From positions 1 to 24,600 of the forward strand of contig CAMPJN010000012.1 in the NCBI GenBank assembly GCA_946886875.1: DNA of 24,600 nucleotides, given 5' to 3'. Below the pieces are notes generated by a model. That model saw only the letters and a program-made list of their open reading frames with translations, was not told the origin of the DNA and searched no databases. Positions 1-7,439 of the stretch are shown here, one piece after another. This DNA comes from an uncultured Pseudomonas sp. (GTDB taxonomy: Bacteria > Pseudomonadota > Gammaproteobacteria > Pseudomonadales > Pseudomonadaceae). Position numbers and translations under genes: made by a program. The first letter of the stretch is position 1. Every line of letters starts with the position of its first letter.

Positions 1-678
1 CGCGCCATGCGCTGGCGCAACGCCAGCGGCGCCTACAGCAGCGGGCCGACGCAATCGGCCGGCGATCTATTGTTCCAAAGCTACAAAGCCAACCTGGCGG
101 GCTACAGCGGCAGCAACATCCGCCTGCTCGGCCATTCCCTGGGCAACCAGATGGCCATTGTCCTGACCAAGAAAATCAGCGACGCGGTCAGCGCCGGCAC
201 CGTCAACAGCAAGCTGTTGCCCAAGCGGGTCGCCCTGCTCGATCCCTTCTACTCCAACTATGCCAAGAGCTACCTGGGCAACAAGTGGGTCGGCGAGGTG
301 TGCCGCAGCTATGTCAGCGAGCTGAAGGGCAAAGGCGTGATCTTCGAAACCTATCGCTCATCCGGCGCCAGCAGCACCGGCTTTATCGGCGACAGCAACA
401 GCGGCCTGATGAACATGACCGCGTTCACCGAACTCAAACCCTGGTACTTCAACTCCGTGCAGCTGACCGAAAAACACAACTCAGCCGTCTGGCACTACCT
501 GTGGTCGTTCAGTTTCAATCCGCCAGCGATCAGAAGCAGCACCGCCCAAGGCGCCTCGGCTCGCACTGCCGATAGCCGCATCAAGACGCTGATGGACGGT
601 AGCCAGAAGCTGGTGCATTACAGTGGCCAATACACCAAGGAGCCGTCGGACGATAGCTTCGAGTTGAAGGCCCGCTAA
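1..678 (+). CDS. Lipase-like alpha/beta hydrolase, C-terminal part (5' end outside window)
   Basis: The frame is open from base 1, so the ATG at 7 is probably internal and the gene starts upstream. The visible 225 codons contain a classic nucleophile elbow, GHSLGNQ, with the Ser codon at 136-138. An Asp in LLDPFYS and a His in KHNSAVWHYLW follow, as candidate acid and base of a Ser-Asp-His triad. The local pattern (IRLLGHSLG, then ALLDP) is typical of lipase-like alpha/beta hydrolases. Substrate and cellular location cannot be judged because the N-terminus, where a signal peptide would lie, is missing. A strong terminator follows 56 bases after the stop, so this is the last gene of its transcript. 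The fold call is firm; calling it a true lipase is inference. Confidence 0.7.
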   Translation, partial: RAMRWRNASGAYSSGPTQSAGDLLFQSYKANLAGYSGSNIRLLGHSLGNQMAIVLTKKISDAVSAGTVNSKLLPKRVALLDPFYSNYAKSYLGNKWVGEVCRSYVSELKGKGVIFETYRSSGASSTGFIGDSNSGLMNMTAFTELKPWYFNSVQLTEKHNSAVWHYLWSFSFNPPAIRSSTAQGASARTADSRIKTLMDGSQKLVHYSGQYTKEPSDDSFELKAR

Positions 679-733
679 ACACCCTGCACGCGAGTCGGTC
701 GCTCGATTCGCGTTTAGCGGTTGTCTGCTATGC

Positions 734-775
734 AAGGTCTGGCGCCGACTAGTCGACGTCAGGCCTTTTCCTTTT
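734..775 (+). terminator. Rho-independent terminator after the lipase-like gene
   Basis: A near-perfect hairpin of about 16 pairs (arms AAGGTCTGGCGCCGAC and GTCGACGTCAGGCCTT, one mismatch and two G-T pairs) is followed directly by TTTTCCTTTT. The position just after the stop at 678 and the plus orientation fit termination of the upstream gene. Confidence 0.75.
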
Positions 776-886
776 GCCGGTGACGCTCAGTCCAGGCGCT
801 TCTGTCGGCTGTGCCCCCTTATGTGTTGCAGGCAGCTTTTATAGGGCTGGCGAGGCTGAAAATCAGCGAAGCGCCGCGCGCTCAAC

Positions 887-1813
887 TCAGCGGGAGGGGC
901 CGGCATCCGCGGCTTGCGCCAGCAGCCAATCGCGGAATGTCTGGATTTTCGCCAGCCCGGCCACCTCCGGGCGATAGACGATGTAGTAGGCGAACCCCAG
1001 GGGGCTGCTGGCAGCGCCGAACGGACGCAGCAGACGACCGGCCGCCAAGTCGTCACGCAGCATGACGCTACGCCCAAGTGCCAAGCCCTGACCATCGATA
1101 ACCGCTTGCAGGACGGCCGCCGAGTTATTGATGCGCAAGCCGTGCTCTGCGCTCACATCCGTGTAGCCTGCGGCGTCGAGCCAGGTACGCCAGGTGGGGT
1201 ATGCCGGGTCGCCGGTCATCGACAGGTCATGAATCAACGTGGCCTTTGCCAGATTTCGCGCCGGCAGCCGCCCACCCTTCAGCAGCGGATAGCTCGGCGC
1301 GCAAACCGGGTACATCTCCTCGTCCATCAGTTTGATCGCCGTCAGACCCGGCCAACGGCCTGCGCCATAGCGAACGCCGATGTCCATGCCTTCGGCGATG
1401 AAATCCACCGGCCGCAGATTGGTGTCGAGCAGCACGTCCGTCTCCGGGTGCGCCAATTGGAAGCGTTCGATCCGCGGCAGCAGCCACTTGGCCGCAAACG
1501 CCGGGCTCACGGTAACCGTCAGCCCGGTGCTCAACGAACCTTCCTTCAAGCGCTCCAGCCCCAGGCGTAGGCGCTCCAGTCCTTCGCGAATGTCCGGTAG
1601 CGCCGCCCGCGCGGCGTCAGTCGCGATCAAGCGGGTCGAGCCGCTGGGCGCGCGATTGAACAGGCTGATACCCAGCCACGCTTCCAGCGATCGTACCTGC
1701 TGGCCCACCGCTGCGGAGGTGACATGCAGCTCGGTCGCGGCGGCAGAAAAGCTCTGGTGCCGGGCGGCGGCCTCGAAGGCGCGCAGTGCATTGAGATAGA
1801 CAGGTGTTGGCAT
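887..1813 (-). CDS. LysR-family transcriptional regulator (GcvA-like)
   Basis: The 308-residue protein has the usual LysR length. The N-terminal winged helix-turn-helix is clear at about residues 5-65, including the signature AFEAAARHQSFSAAATELH and then VTSAAVGQQVRSLE. The rest is an effector-binding domain of the periplasmic-binding-protein type; TVTVSPAFAAKWLLPRIERF and a DIGVRYGAG segment are typical of the GcvA/AmpR-like branch. It is transcribed away from an SDR gene at 1976, the usual layout for a LysR regulator and its target. Two identical AGAA-N-TTCT motifs lie just upstream of its start and are candidate binding sites. No strong ribosome binding site is visible. The inducer is unknown. 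Confidence 0.9.
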   Translation of the reverse strand: MPTPVYLNALRAFEAAARHQSFSAAATELHVTSAAVGQQVRSLEAWLGISLFNRAPSGSTRLIATDAARAALPDIREGLERLRLGLERLKEGSLSTGLTVTVSPAFAAKWLLPRIERFQLAHPETDVLLDTNLRPVDFIAEGMDIGVRYGAGRWPGLTAIKLMDEEMYPVCAPSYPLLKGGRLPARNLAKATLIHDLSMTGDPAYPTWRTWLDAAGYTDVSAEHGLRINNSAAVLQAVIDGQGLALGRSVMLRDDLAAGRLLRPFGAASSPLGFAYYIVYRPEVAGLAKIQTFRDWLLAQAADAGPSR

Positions 1814-1818
1814 GTGCT

Positions 1819-1851
1819 AAAGAATTTCTTTATTGAATGGGAAGAACTTCT
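1819..1851. promoter_or_regulatory. Candidate LysR operator: two AGAA-N-TTCT sites, 22 bp apart
   Basis: The motif AGAATTTCT at 1821-1829 sits in a perfect 13-bp dyad, AAAGAATTTCTTT (1819-1831). AGAACTTCT follows at 1843-1851. The centres are 22 bp apart, about two helical turns, so a dimer pair could bind the same face. The sites begin 6 bases upstream of the lysR start and lie about 125 bases before the divergent SDR gene. LysR autorepression with activation of the neighbour is the family norm; binding here is inference. Confidence 0.45.
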
Positions 1852-1975
1852 GATTTGTGAGCCAAGTGCGTGAAGGCCAAGAATAGCCGTAATGCCGAAG
1901 ACTTAAGGGTTTGCGCCAAAAAAATCAGTCAGAGCCGCTTACGGCAGTTCATTCACGCACACAGGGTATTTCATC

Positions 1976-2749
1976 ATGCAAAGATTTTCTTCCAAGGTTG
2001 CGATCGTGACCGGCGGCGGTTCAGGCATTGGCAAAGAGGTTGCCCGGCGTCTGGTGGCTGAGGGGGCGAGTGTGCTGATCGCCGGGCGCGATGCGGCGAA
2101 ACTCGAAGCCGCCGCAGCGCAGATCGACCCGAGCGGTGACCGGGTGCGCACCCTGGCGGGGGATATCGCCCACCCCGCCACGGCCAGGGCCCTGGTCGAG
2201 CTGGCGACGGCAGCCTTTGGTGGTGTGGATATTCTGATCAACAACGCCGGGGTGTTCAGCCCCAAGCCTTTCCTGGAGGTCGATGAGCAGGAGTACGACC
2301 ACTTCATCGATATCATTCTCAAGGGCAAATTCTTTATGGCCCAGGCGGCGGCCAAAGCCATGTTGCGCCGAGGTGGTGGCGCCATCGTCCAGACCGGTTC
2401 GTTATGGGCGCTGCAAGCGATAGGTGCGACGCCCTCGGCCGCCTATTCGGCAGCCAATGCCGGTGTTCACGCGCTGACCCGCAACCTGGCGATCGAACTG
2501 GCGTCCTCCGGCATTCGCATCAACACAATTGCCCCAGCCGTCGTGGAAACGCCGGTGTACAACACCTTTATGGACAGCGAACAGGTCAGGCAGGTGTTGC
2601 CGACCTTCAACGCCTTCCACCCGCTGGGCCGCAACGGCCAGCCCGCGGATGTGGCCGAGGCCATTCTGTTCATGGCCTCGCAGGAGGCCTCCTGGGTTAC
2701 CGGGACCGTGCTGCCGGTCGACGGTGGCGTCACCGCTGGCCGAATTTGA
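1976..2749 (+). CDS. SDR-family oxidoreductase lacking the canonical catalytic Lys
   Basis: This 257-residue protein has a Rossmann fold with the cofactor motif TGGGSGIG near residues 12-19 and NNAG in the middle, both typical of classical SDRs that use NAD(P)(H). S142 and Y157 are present as candidate catalytic residues. The expected YxxxK reads Y-S-A-A-N, so residue 161 is Asn (codon AAT at 2456-2458) instead of Lys. The C-terminal SWVTGTVLPVDGG segment is standard for the family. A weak ribosome binding site (AGGG at 1963-1966) precedes the ATG. The gene is divergent from a LysR regulator that probably controls it. The substrate is unknown, and the missing Lys leaves open whether it is a normal dehydrogenase, a divergent subfamily or a poorly active enzyme. 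Confidence 0.88.
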   Translation: MQRFSSKVAIVTGGGSGIGKEVARRLVAEGASVLIAGRDAAKLEAAAAQIDPSGDRVRTLAGDIAHPATARALVELATAAFGGVDILINNAGVFSPKPFLEVDEQEYDHFIDIILKGKFFMAQAAAKAMLRRGGGAIVQTGSLWALQAIGATPSAAYSAANAGVHALTRNLAIELASSGIRINTIAPAVVETPVYNTFMDSEQVRQVLPTFNAFHPLGRNGQPADVAEAILFMASQEASWVTGTVLPVDGGVTAGRI

Positions 2750-2751
2750 CC

Positions 2752-2783
2752 CCGCTGCCGTGCTGCGTGCAGTGCGGCAGCGG
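2752..2783 (+). repeat. 9-bp perfect inverted repeat just after the SDR gene
   Basis: CCGCTGCCG (2752-2760) and CGGCAGCGG (2775-2783) can form a GC-rich hairpin with a 14-base loop, starting 3 bases after the SDR stop. There is no T-run, so it is not a classic intrinsic terminator. It may stabilise the mRNA 3' end or slow polymerase. Confidence 0.4.
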
Positions 2784-2990
2784 TGCACTGATGGCGCGCA
2801 GGAGGGAGACGGGTGCCTGCACCTTTGTGCCGGTCAGTGTGGTGCTGGCCGGCGGCCCCCCGGCAAAGTCCGCAAGGATATGGTGAGCCTCTGGTTTCGA
2901 TAAGGCATTACTGCATGCGCCCCATAGCCGGGGCATAACGCTCATCTGGTCCGGAACCTCAAGCATCTCAATGTGCATTAACCCAGGTTG

Positions 2991-3197
2991 CTAACGCTTG
3001 AACAGCGCCGAATCCAAGCGGTTGAAACACTCCACGATGCGCTCGTGGGACACCTCGGCGAAGGCCTTCTGCGTCAGCGGCACCAACACCGCGGGCTTGA
3101 CCCGGCCTGAGCGCAGCTGGCGCTGCATATAGGCGAGGATTTCCTCGTCGCTGGCGGGTTCTGTTGGGCTGGGTTGGTCCACGTTGTGCTCGCTCAT
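2991..3197 (-). CDS. Small hypothetical protein (68 aa)
   Basis: I do not recognise this 68-residue protein. It is soluble, has no signal peptide or membrane segment, and starts with a Ser/Pro/Glu-rich tail (about residues 1-18). A predicted helical body follows, with many charged residues (DEEILAYMQRQLRSGRVK, then VSHERIVECFNRLDSALF). Codon use fits the neighbours, with GC-ending codons favoured. It stands alone between the SDR gene and a REP-like hairpin. The ribosome binding site is weak. Its regular amphipathic pattern supports a real gene, but no function can be given. Confidence 0.55.
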   Translation of the reverse strand: MSEHNVDQPSPTEPASDEEILAYMQRQLRSGRVKPAVLVPLTQKAFAEVSHERIVECFNRLDSALFKR

Positions 3198-3376
3198 GAT
3201 CTGCAGGTTTTAAATCAAGGCTCAGGTATCTGCCGGGGGAGTTTACCGCCGCTGCCGACTAACAGGGACGCCAGCTCTTCGCGTGCTTCGATTTCCGCTC
3301 TCGGGCCCGGAAGTGCCCGATCAGCTGGGCCTAACCCGCCCTACGAATTGCCGTGCCCAGAAATTGCTCAGTCGGA

Positions 3377-3411
3377 CTGCAACAGCATCGCCAGCAAGCT
3401 GGCTGCTGCAG
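3377..3411. repeat. REP-like hairpin (Pseudomonas type)
   Basis: The core GCCAGCAAGCTGGC is flanked by CTGCAaCAG on the left and CTGCTGCAG on the right, giving a long imperfect hairpin with a 5-base bulge. The string ATCGCCAGCAAGCTGGCT resembles a REP sequence common between genes in the P. fluorescens and P. putida groups. It lies in the gap downstream of the solute-binding protein gene. I see one copy only, with a diverged right part. Confidence 0.5.
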
Positions 3412-3449
3412 GGCATGCTGCATGCAACACCTAACTGGGCCCTAGCCTT

Positions 3450-4199
3450 TTATTGACCAAAGGGTTGCTCGTAGCGGCGCTGAATACGCTCCAGTTCACC
3501 CGAGCTGCGCAGCCGCTCCAGGGCGCTGGCCCAGAGGGCGACCAATTCATCGTCACAGTCGCGGCTGAAGGCGATGTAAAGCGATGCGCGATAGAGTTCG
3601 ATGGGAATCCGCCGTAGCGTGCCGGGGGCAATGTTCAACTGGCGGCTGTAGTAAGCCACCCCCGCATCGGTGTCGCCGATGATGAGGTCGGTGCGCCCGG
3701 CCAGCAGCATGCGATAGAGCTGCCGGCTGGTGGTTGCACTTTTGTCGAGATTGTTGAAGCCCAACGACTCCAGCATCTTGGGCACCAGGCCGGCATGTCG
3801 TGTGGTGATCTGCGGAGCGCGTAACAGTTGCTCCAGGGAATTCACCGGCTGCGGCGCATTGGCCAACTGGTAGGGATGAATGGCCTCTTCCAGGAGCGGT
3901 CCGACCCACTTGTACAACGACTCCCGCTCTGCCGTGCGGAACATGGAATACATGATGGTCTTGGGTCGGGTCCGCAACGCGTGAGTGGTTCGCATACTGG
4001 GCAGCACCACCACCTCGAAGTCATCACCGGTCAGCGCCATGATGGCCCGGACGATTTCCGTGTTCATGCCGGTGAGCTGATCGTTCTCCTGGTAGTTGTA
4101 GGGGGCCCACTCTTCGGTAACAACCTGATGCGGCTCGGCCATGGCAAGCGTGCCGGACAGCAGACAGAGCAGTACTGCAATATGTATCGAATGTTTCAC
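3450..4199 (-). CDS. Periplasmic solute-binding protein, family 3 (ABC-type, amino-acid-like)
   Basis: The 249-residue protein begins with a clear Sec signal peptide (MKHSIHIAVLLCLLSGTLAMA, probably cut after AMA). It continues with the family 3 pattern EEWAPYNYQENDQLTGMNTEIVRAIM, which resembles the ligand-facing start of amino-acid-binding proteins. The start codon is GTG with a poor ribosome binding site; it is chosen because the signal peptide begins exactly there. There is no adjacent permease or ATPase gene. It may therefore be an orphan binding protein, as is common for this lineage in Pseudomonas, some of which act in sensing rather than import. A TATAAA hexamer lies upstream on the minus strand, without a good -35. 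The ligand is unknown. Confidence 0.85.
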   Translation of the reverse strand: MKHSIHIAVLLCLLSGTLAMAEPHQVVTEEWAPYNYQENDQLTGMNTEIVRAIMALTGDDFEVVVLPSMRTTHALRTRPKTIMYSMFRTAERESLYKWVGPLLEEAIHPYQLANAPQPVNSLEQLLRAPQITTRHAGLVPKMLESLGFNNLDKSATTSRQLYRMLLAGRTDLIIGDTDAGVAYYSRQLNIAPGTLRRIPIELYRASLYIAFSRDCDDELVALWASALERLRSSGELERIQRRYEQPFGQ

Positions 4200-4446
4200 G
4201 GGTTCTGCCAGGTGGGCGATGAGAGGAGCGGGACGAATCTATTTATAGGACAGATTGGTCTGCTTTTCGTCCGGGCTTGACCGTATTTCATCCCACTGGA
4301 TCGAGCACCCTGTAATGGCTTCGTCGTGGGTCAGTGGGGGCGAGTGCTGCCGGTTGTAACGAGTTGAAGTCCATCCCGTTTTTTGCCTTTCTTCGTCGTA
4401 TATTTAGCGCTTTGGCTGCCTGACCCAGGCACAACAAGGAGTGTTT

Positions 4447-5103
4447 ATGTCCCGAAGAATCATAGGTGATGCCGTTTTCGACCTGGCTGCATACCTGACC
4501 CAAGGATGCCATGCGCAGGTGGCACAGCAGTATGCGCAAGAGCTGGCCCGCTATGCCCGGTTGACGACGGCATGTGATGCACTGGAGTCGTTTAGTGGTT
4601 ACCGCCCCAAGGACGATGAGGATGCCTTTCGAATAATGGCCACGCGGCGCACGCAGATTGCAGACCTGATCGCCCACGCAAACCTGCAAGCCTACGAGCA
4701 GGAAGCCCCGGCAGCTTTGTACCTGGCCATACCCTACTTTCTACGTTGCACGGATAAGCAGCCGATCTGGTTGCTGAACCGTACTGAGCAGCGCGTCACC
4801 TATCTGCGCAGGGATCTGAATGCCTATGCCAGCAGCGATGAAGGGATCGATCACTATCAGGCCTCTGGCAATGCCTTCGCCGATGGCATCGCCGCCTCGG
4901 CCTTGGTCGAGCCCGGCGGCAAGCTGCAAATAGACGAGTATTCCATGAGCTTCGATGGTGACTTTGTCAGCAGCCGTCGAGTTGTCCTGCTTATCGATGG
5001 CGTACGCAGCGAGTGGTTTGTCAGCATCTCGAAACTTGCCGGTTACCTCTGGGACGAGCAACTGCATGGTTTGCATAGGTTGGAGAAGGTGGGCGAGCTG
5101 TAA
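4447..5103 (+). CDS. Hypothetical protein (218 aa)
   Basis: I do not recognise this family. The ATG at 4447 is preferred over the in-frame GTG at 4441 because AAGGAG (4436-4441) lies 5 bases before it. The product has no signal peptide and no membrane helix. The first half is Ala-rich and helical (QVAQQYAQELARYARLTTACDALESF). The second half looks mixed alpha/beta, with strand-like segments near GGKLQIDEYSMSFDGDF and RRVVLLIDGVRSEWFVSIS. Codon use is normal for the window, so it is very likely expressed. It is convergent with the outer-membrane efflux gene. Nothing in the context points to a role. Confidence 0.7.
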   Translation: MSRRIIGDAVFDLAAYLTQGCHAQVAQQYAQELARYARLTTACDALESFSGYRPKDDEDAFRIMATRRTQIADLIAHANLQAYEQEAPAALYLAIPYFLRCTDKQPIWLLNRTEQRVTYLRRDLNAYASSDEGIDHYQASGNAFADGIAASALVEPGGKLQIDEYSMSFDGDFVSSRRVVLLIDGVRSEWFVSISKLAGYLWDEQLHGLHRLEKVGEL

Positions 5104-5171
5104 CTTTCCCCAAGGCGAACGTGCAGAAATCGACTTATAGGTAAGCGAACCGCGAATTCTCTGAGCGTCTG

Positions 5172-6632
5172 CTACCTCGCCGCTACCGCATCGACTTCGT
5201 GGGCTTGCCAACCACCACCGAGCGCCTTGAAGGCTGCGACCGCTGCGCGGGCAGATTCCGTCTGAGCCTGTGCTCGCGCATCGGCAGCCCGCAGCCAGTC
5301 TTCGTCGGCTTTCAGCACTTCGATCAGGCTGACCACACCTTGCTGGTAGGCGGCAAACGAAGCACTGCGCGCGTGCCCGAACGAGTCCACCCCGGTGGCG
5401 AGCAGAGTCGCTTGCTGCTCGCGCTTGACCAGGGTTGAGAAGGCGTTTTCCACATCTTCGCTGGCACGCAACACGGCCAGTCGATAGGCCGCCAGCATTT
5501 CGGCCTCCTGCCCCCTGGCCAGGTCGATCTGCGCGTCGATGCGGGCGAAATCGAACAGGCGCCAGCGCAGACCCAGTACGCCCGCAGCCTGACTGGCAGC
5601 GTTACCGAACAGGTTGCCGCTGGACACCGAGGTCGCGCTGCCGATCAAGCCGCTGAGGGACAGCTTGGGGTAATACTCGGCAATGGCGACACCGATGCGT
5701 GCGTTCGCTGCGGCCAGTTGGCGTTCGGCCGCAATCAAGTCGGGCCGGCGCCTGAGCAATTCACCCGGCGATCCCGTGGCCGCGATCCGCGGGGCCAATG
5801 GAATGGTGCCGGCCTCGGTCAGTTCCGTCCGATGCGTGCCGGGCGACGAGCCGAGCATCACATCCAATGCGTTCATCGCTGCGTCCAGGCCGGTCTCGAG
5901 TATCGGTACGGATGCCTGAACCTGAGCAAGCGCACCTTCGACCTGACGTACTTGATATTCGGCTGCCAAGCCCTTGGCATGGAGGAGGTTGACGGTTGAG
6001 AGCAAGTCTTGCTGGGTCTTTACCTGCCGGTGTGCAATGTCGAGGCGGGCTTGCAGGCCACGGATGCCGATGTAGATGTCGGCGGTCTGCGCCGCCACAG
6101 CCAACCGGGTTGCGGCCGCACCTGCCTGCGAAGCCTGATACTCTGCGAGCGCAGATTCGCGCCCACGGCGCAGGCTGCCGAAGAGATCCAGTTCCCAGCT
6201 CGCGCCAAGATTGGCCTCAAAGGCATTGCCGTAGCGGTCGAAGTCGGCTGTCGAGTTCAGCACTTGTCCCAGCGGCGTTTCAACCGATTGGTAGGCCCTG
6301 GCCGCTTGAGCGCCGATGTTGCCCGCGGGCAACAAGGCAGCATGCGCCGCCCCGAGTCCCGCACGCGCTTGAGCGACACGGGCGGCCGCCTGTGCCAGGT
6401 CGAGGTTCTGCTCCAGCGCGAGGGTTACCAAGCGAGTCAATTGCGGGTCGTCGAAACCTGTCCACCAGGTGATGAGGTCGGCGCTGGCACTGGCATGCCG
6501 TTGCTCGACTGCCGCCTGGCCCAGGTATCGCTCCGGCAGAGGTGTGTCGGGTCGGATATAGTCGGGACCGACGGCGCAGCCTGCCGAGAGGCTGACACTG
6601 ATAAGCAGGGCTAGGGTGCGCTTGGCTGGCAT
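5172..6632 (-). CDS. Outer-membrane efflux lipoprotein, RND/NodT family (OprM-like)
   Basis: The 486-residue protein has the length of OprM-type channel proteins. Residues 1-19 form a lipoprotein signal ending in LSAGC, with the acylated Cys at 19, followed by the typical AVGPDYIRPDTPLPERY. Two copies of the outer-membrane efflux (OEP) repeat follow, with the long Ala-rich helices of the periplasmic tunnel and the family string RRRPDLIAAERQLAAANARIG. It would form the exit duct of a tripartite pump. A good ribosome binding site (GGAAGAAG) precedes the ATG. It is divergent from tetR, and the adaptor and pump genes lie on the other side. A GTGACCA-N10-TGGTCAC dyad overlaps its likely -10 element (TATTAT, rc 6680-6685; -35 TGGACA, rc 6702-6707). 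This supports co-repression with the pump. Confidence 0.93.
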   Translation of the reverse strand: MPAKRTLALLISVSLSAGCAVGPDYIRPDTPLPERYLGQAAVEQRHASASADLITWWTGFDDPQLTRLVTLALEQNLDLAQAAARVAQARAGLGAAHAALLPAGNIGAQAARAYQSVETPLGQVLNSTADFDRYGNAFEANLGASWELDLFGSLRRGRESALAEYQASQAGAAATRLAVAAQTADIYIGIRGLQARLDIAHRQVKTQQDLLSTVNLLHAKGLAAEYQVRQVEGALAQVQASVPILETGLDAAMNALDVMLGSSPGTHRTELTEAGTIPLAPRIAATGSPGELLRRRPDLIAAERQLAAANARIGVAIAEYYPKLSLSGLIGSATSVSSGNLFGNAASQAAGVLGLRWRLFDFARIDAQIDLARGQEAEMLAAYRLAVLRASEDVENAFSTLVKREQQATLLATGVDSFGHARSASFAAYQQGVVSLIEVLKADEDWLRAADARAQAQTESARAAVAAFKALGGGWQAHEVDAVAAR

Positions 6633-6673
6633 GAGCTTCTTCCGGAGCTGAGGATATGGCGAATAGAATATTT

Positions 6674-6697
6674 GTGACCATAATACACATTGGTCAC
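6674..6697. promoter_or_regulatory. TetR operator 1 in the divergent OMF/tetR promoter region
   Basis: GTGACCA, ten bases, then TGGTCAC: 7-bp arms in perfect dyad symmetry. The same architecture recurs at 7371-7394. On the minus strand it covers the spacer and the -10 (TATTAT) of the probable promoter for the outer-membrane factor. It lies 39 bases upstream of tetR, so the repressor probably controls both genes. Confidence 0.7.
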
Positions 6698-6707
6698 TTG
6701 TTGTCCA
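6680..6707 (-). promoter_or_regulatory. Probable sigma-70 promoter for the outer-membrane efflux gene
   Basis: On the minus strand TGGACA (5 of 6 to consensus) and TATTAT (5 of 6) are separated by 16 bases. They lie about 48 bases upstream of the start at 6632. The operator dyad overlaps this promoter, consistent with repression by steric block. Confidence 0.45.
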
Positions 6708-6736
6708 CTTTCAAGATCGGCAGTAGGCTGTAAAGC

Positions 6737-7354
6737 ATGCGTAAAACAGACACTAATTCAGGCACGGCCCGTGGTCCGATCGATCACGAGGTGCGCGATC
6801 AGATCGTTGCGGCAGCCACCGAGCATTTCAGTCGGTATGGCTATGAGAAGACGACCGTCTCCGACCTCGCCAAAGCCATCGGCTTTTCCAAGGCCTACAT
6901 CTACAAGTTCTTCGAGTCCAAGCAGGCCATCGGCGAGATGATCTGCGCGAACTGTCTGAGCCAGATCGAGGCCGAGGTCAGGGCGGCCGTCGATGAGGCC
7001 GATCACCCGCCAGAGAAGCTGCGGCGGATGTTCAAGTCGATCGTCGAGGCCAGCCTTCGCCTGTTTTCCGAGGATCGCAAGCTCTACGAAATTGCGACCT
7101 CGGCGGCGACCGAGCGCTGGCAGGCGACGCTCATCTATGAAGGGCGCATCCGCGAATTGCTGCAGGGCATTCTGCAGGCGGGTCGGCAAAGCGGGGACTT
7201 CGAGCGCAAGACGCCCCTCGATGAAACCGTGATGGCGATCTACCTGGTGATTCGGCCATACATCAATCCACTGCTGTTGCAGCATGGCTTCGACTACATC
7301 GACGAGGCGCCTGTGCAACTGTCCAGTCTGGTGCTGCGCAGTCTGTCGCCATAG
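6737..7354 (+). CDS. TetR/AcrR-family repressor of the RND efflux locus
   Basis: The 205-residue protein has the N-terminal TetR helix-turn-helix at about residues 18-64, including VAAATEHFSRYGYEKTTVSDLAKAIGFSKAYIYKFF. A variable all-helical ligand domain follows. It sits between the divergent outer-membrane factor and the co-directional adaptor gene, the standard position for a local efflux repressor. Two copies of a 24-bp dyad flank it, one in each intergenic space, which argues that it represses both arms and itself. Such repressors usually release DNA on binding a pump substrate; the inducer here is unknown. Confidence 0.92.
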   Translation: MRKTDTNSGTARGPIDHEVRDQIVAAATEHFSRYGYEKTTVSDLAKAIGFSKAYIYKFFESKQAIGEMICANCLSQIEAEVRAAVDEADHPPEKLRRMFKSIVEASLRLFSEDRKLYEIATSAATERWQATLIYEGRIRELLQGILQAGRQSGDFERKTPLDETVMAIYLVIRPYINPLLLQHGFDYIDEAPVQLSSLVLRSLSP

Positions 7355-7370
7355 TTTCATCAATGATGTT

Positions 7371-7394
7371 GTGACTATTGACTAAATTGGTCAC
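7371..7394. promoter_or_regulatory. TetR operator 2 upstream of the adaptor gene
   Basis: GTGACTA, ten bases, then TGGTCAC. The arm sequence and 10-base spacing match operator 1 except for one base in the left arm. It lies 46 bases before the adaptor start. It fills the space between a possible -35 (GTGACT, 7371-7376) and -10 (TAGAAT, 7395-7400, 5 of 6), the classic place for a repressor. Confidence 0.7.
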
Positions 7395-7439
7395 TAGAAT
7401 CAAAGTAAGAGCCCCGATCATTTCGCATATGGGACTCTC

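Noticed and set aside
914..1570. Plus-strand open frame opposite the LysR gene
   Set aside because: It overlaps an intact LysR gene and encodes no recognisable domain.
2790..2886. 31-codon plus-strand frame after the SDR gene
   Set aside because: It is short and has no recognisable pattern. The GGAGG near 2801 lies inside the frame, not before its ATG.
2919..2934. Hairpin GCCCC-N6-GGGGC as terminator of the 68-aa gene
   Set aside because: It has only five pairs and no T-run on either strand, so it is too weak to call.
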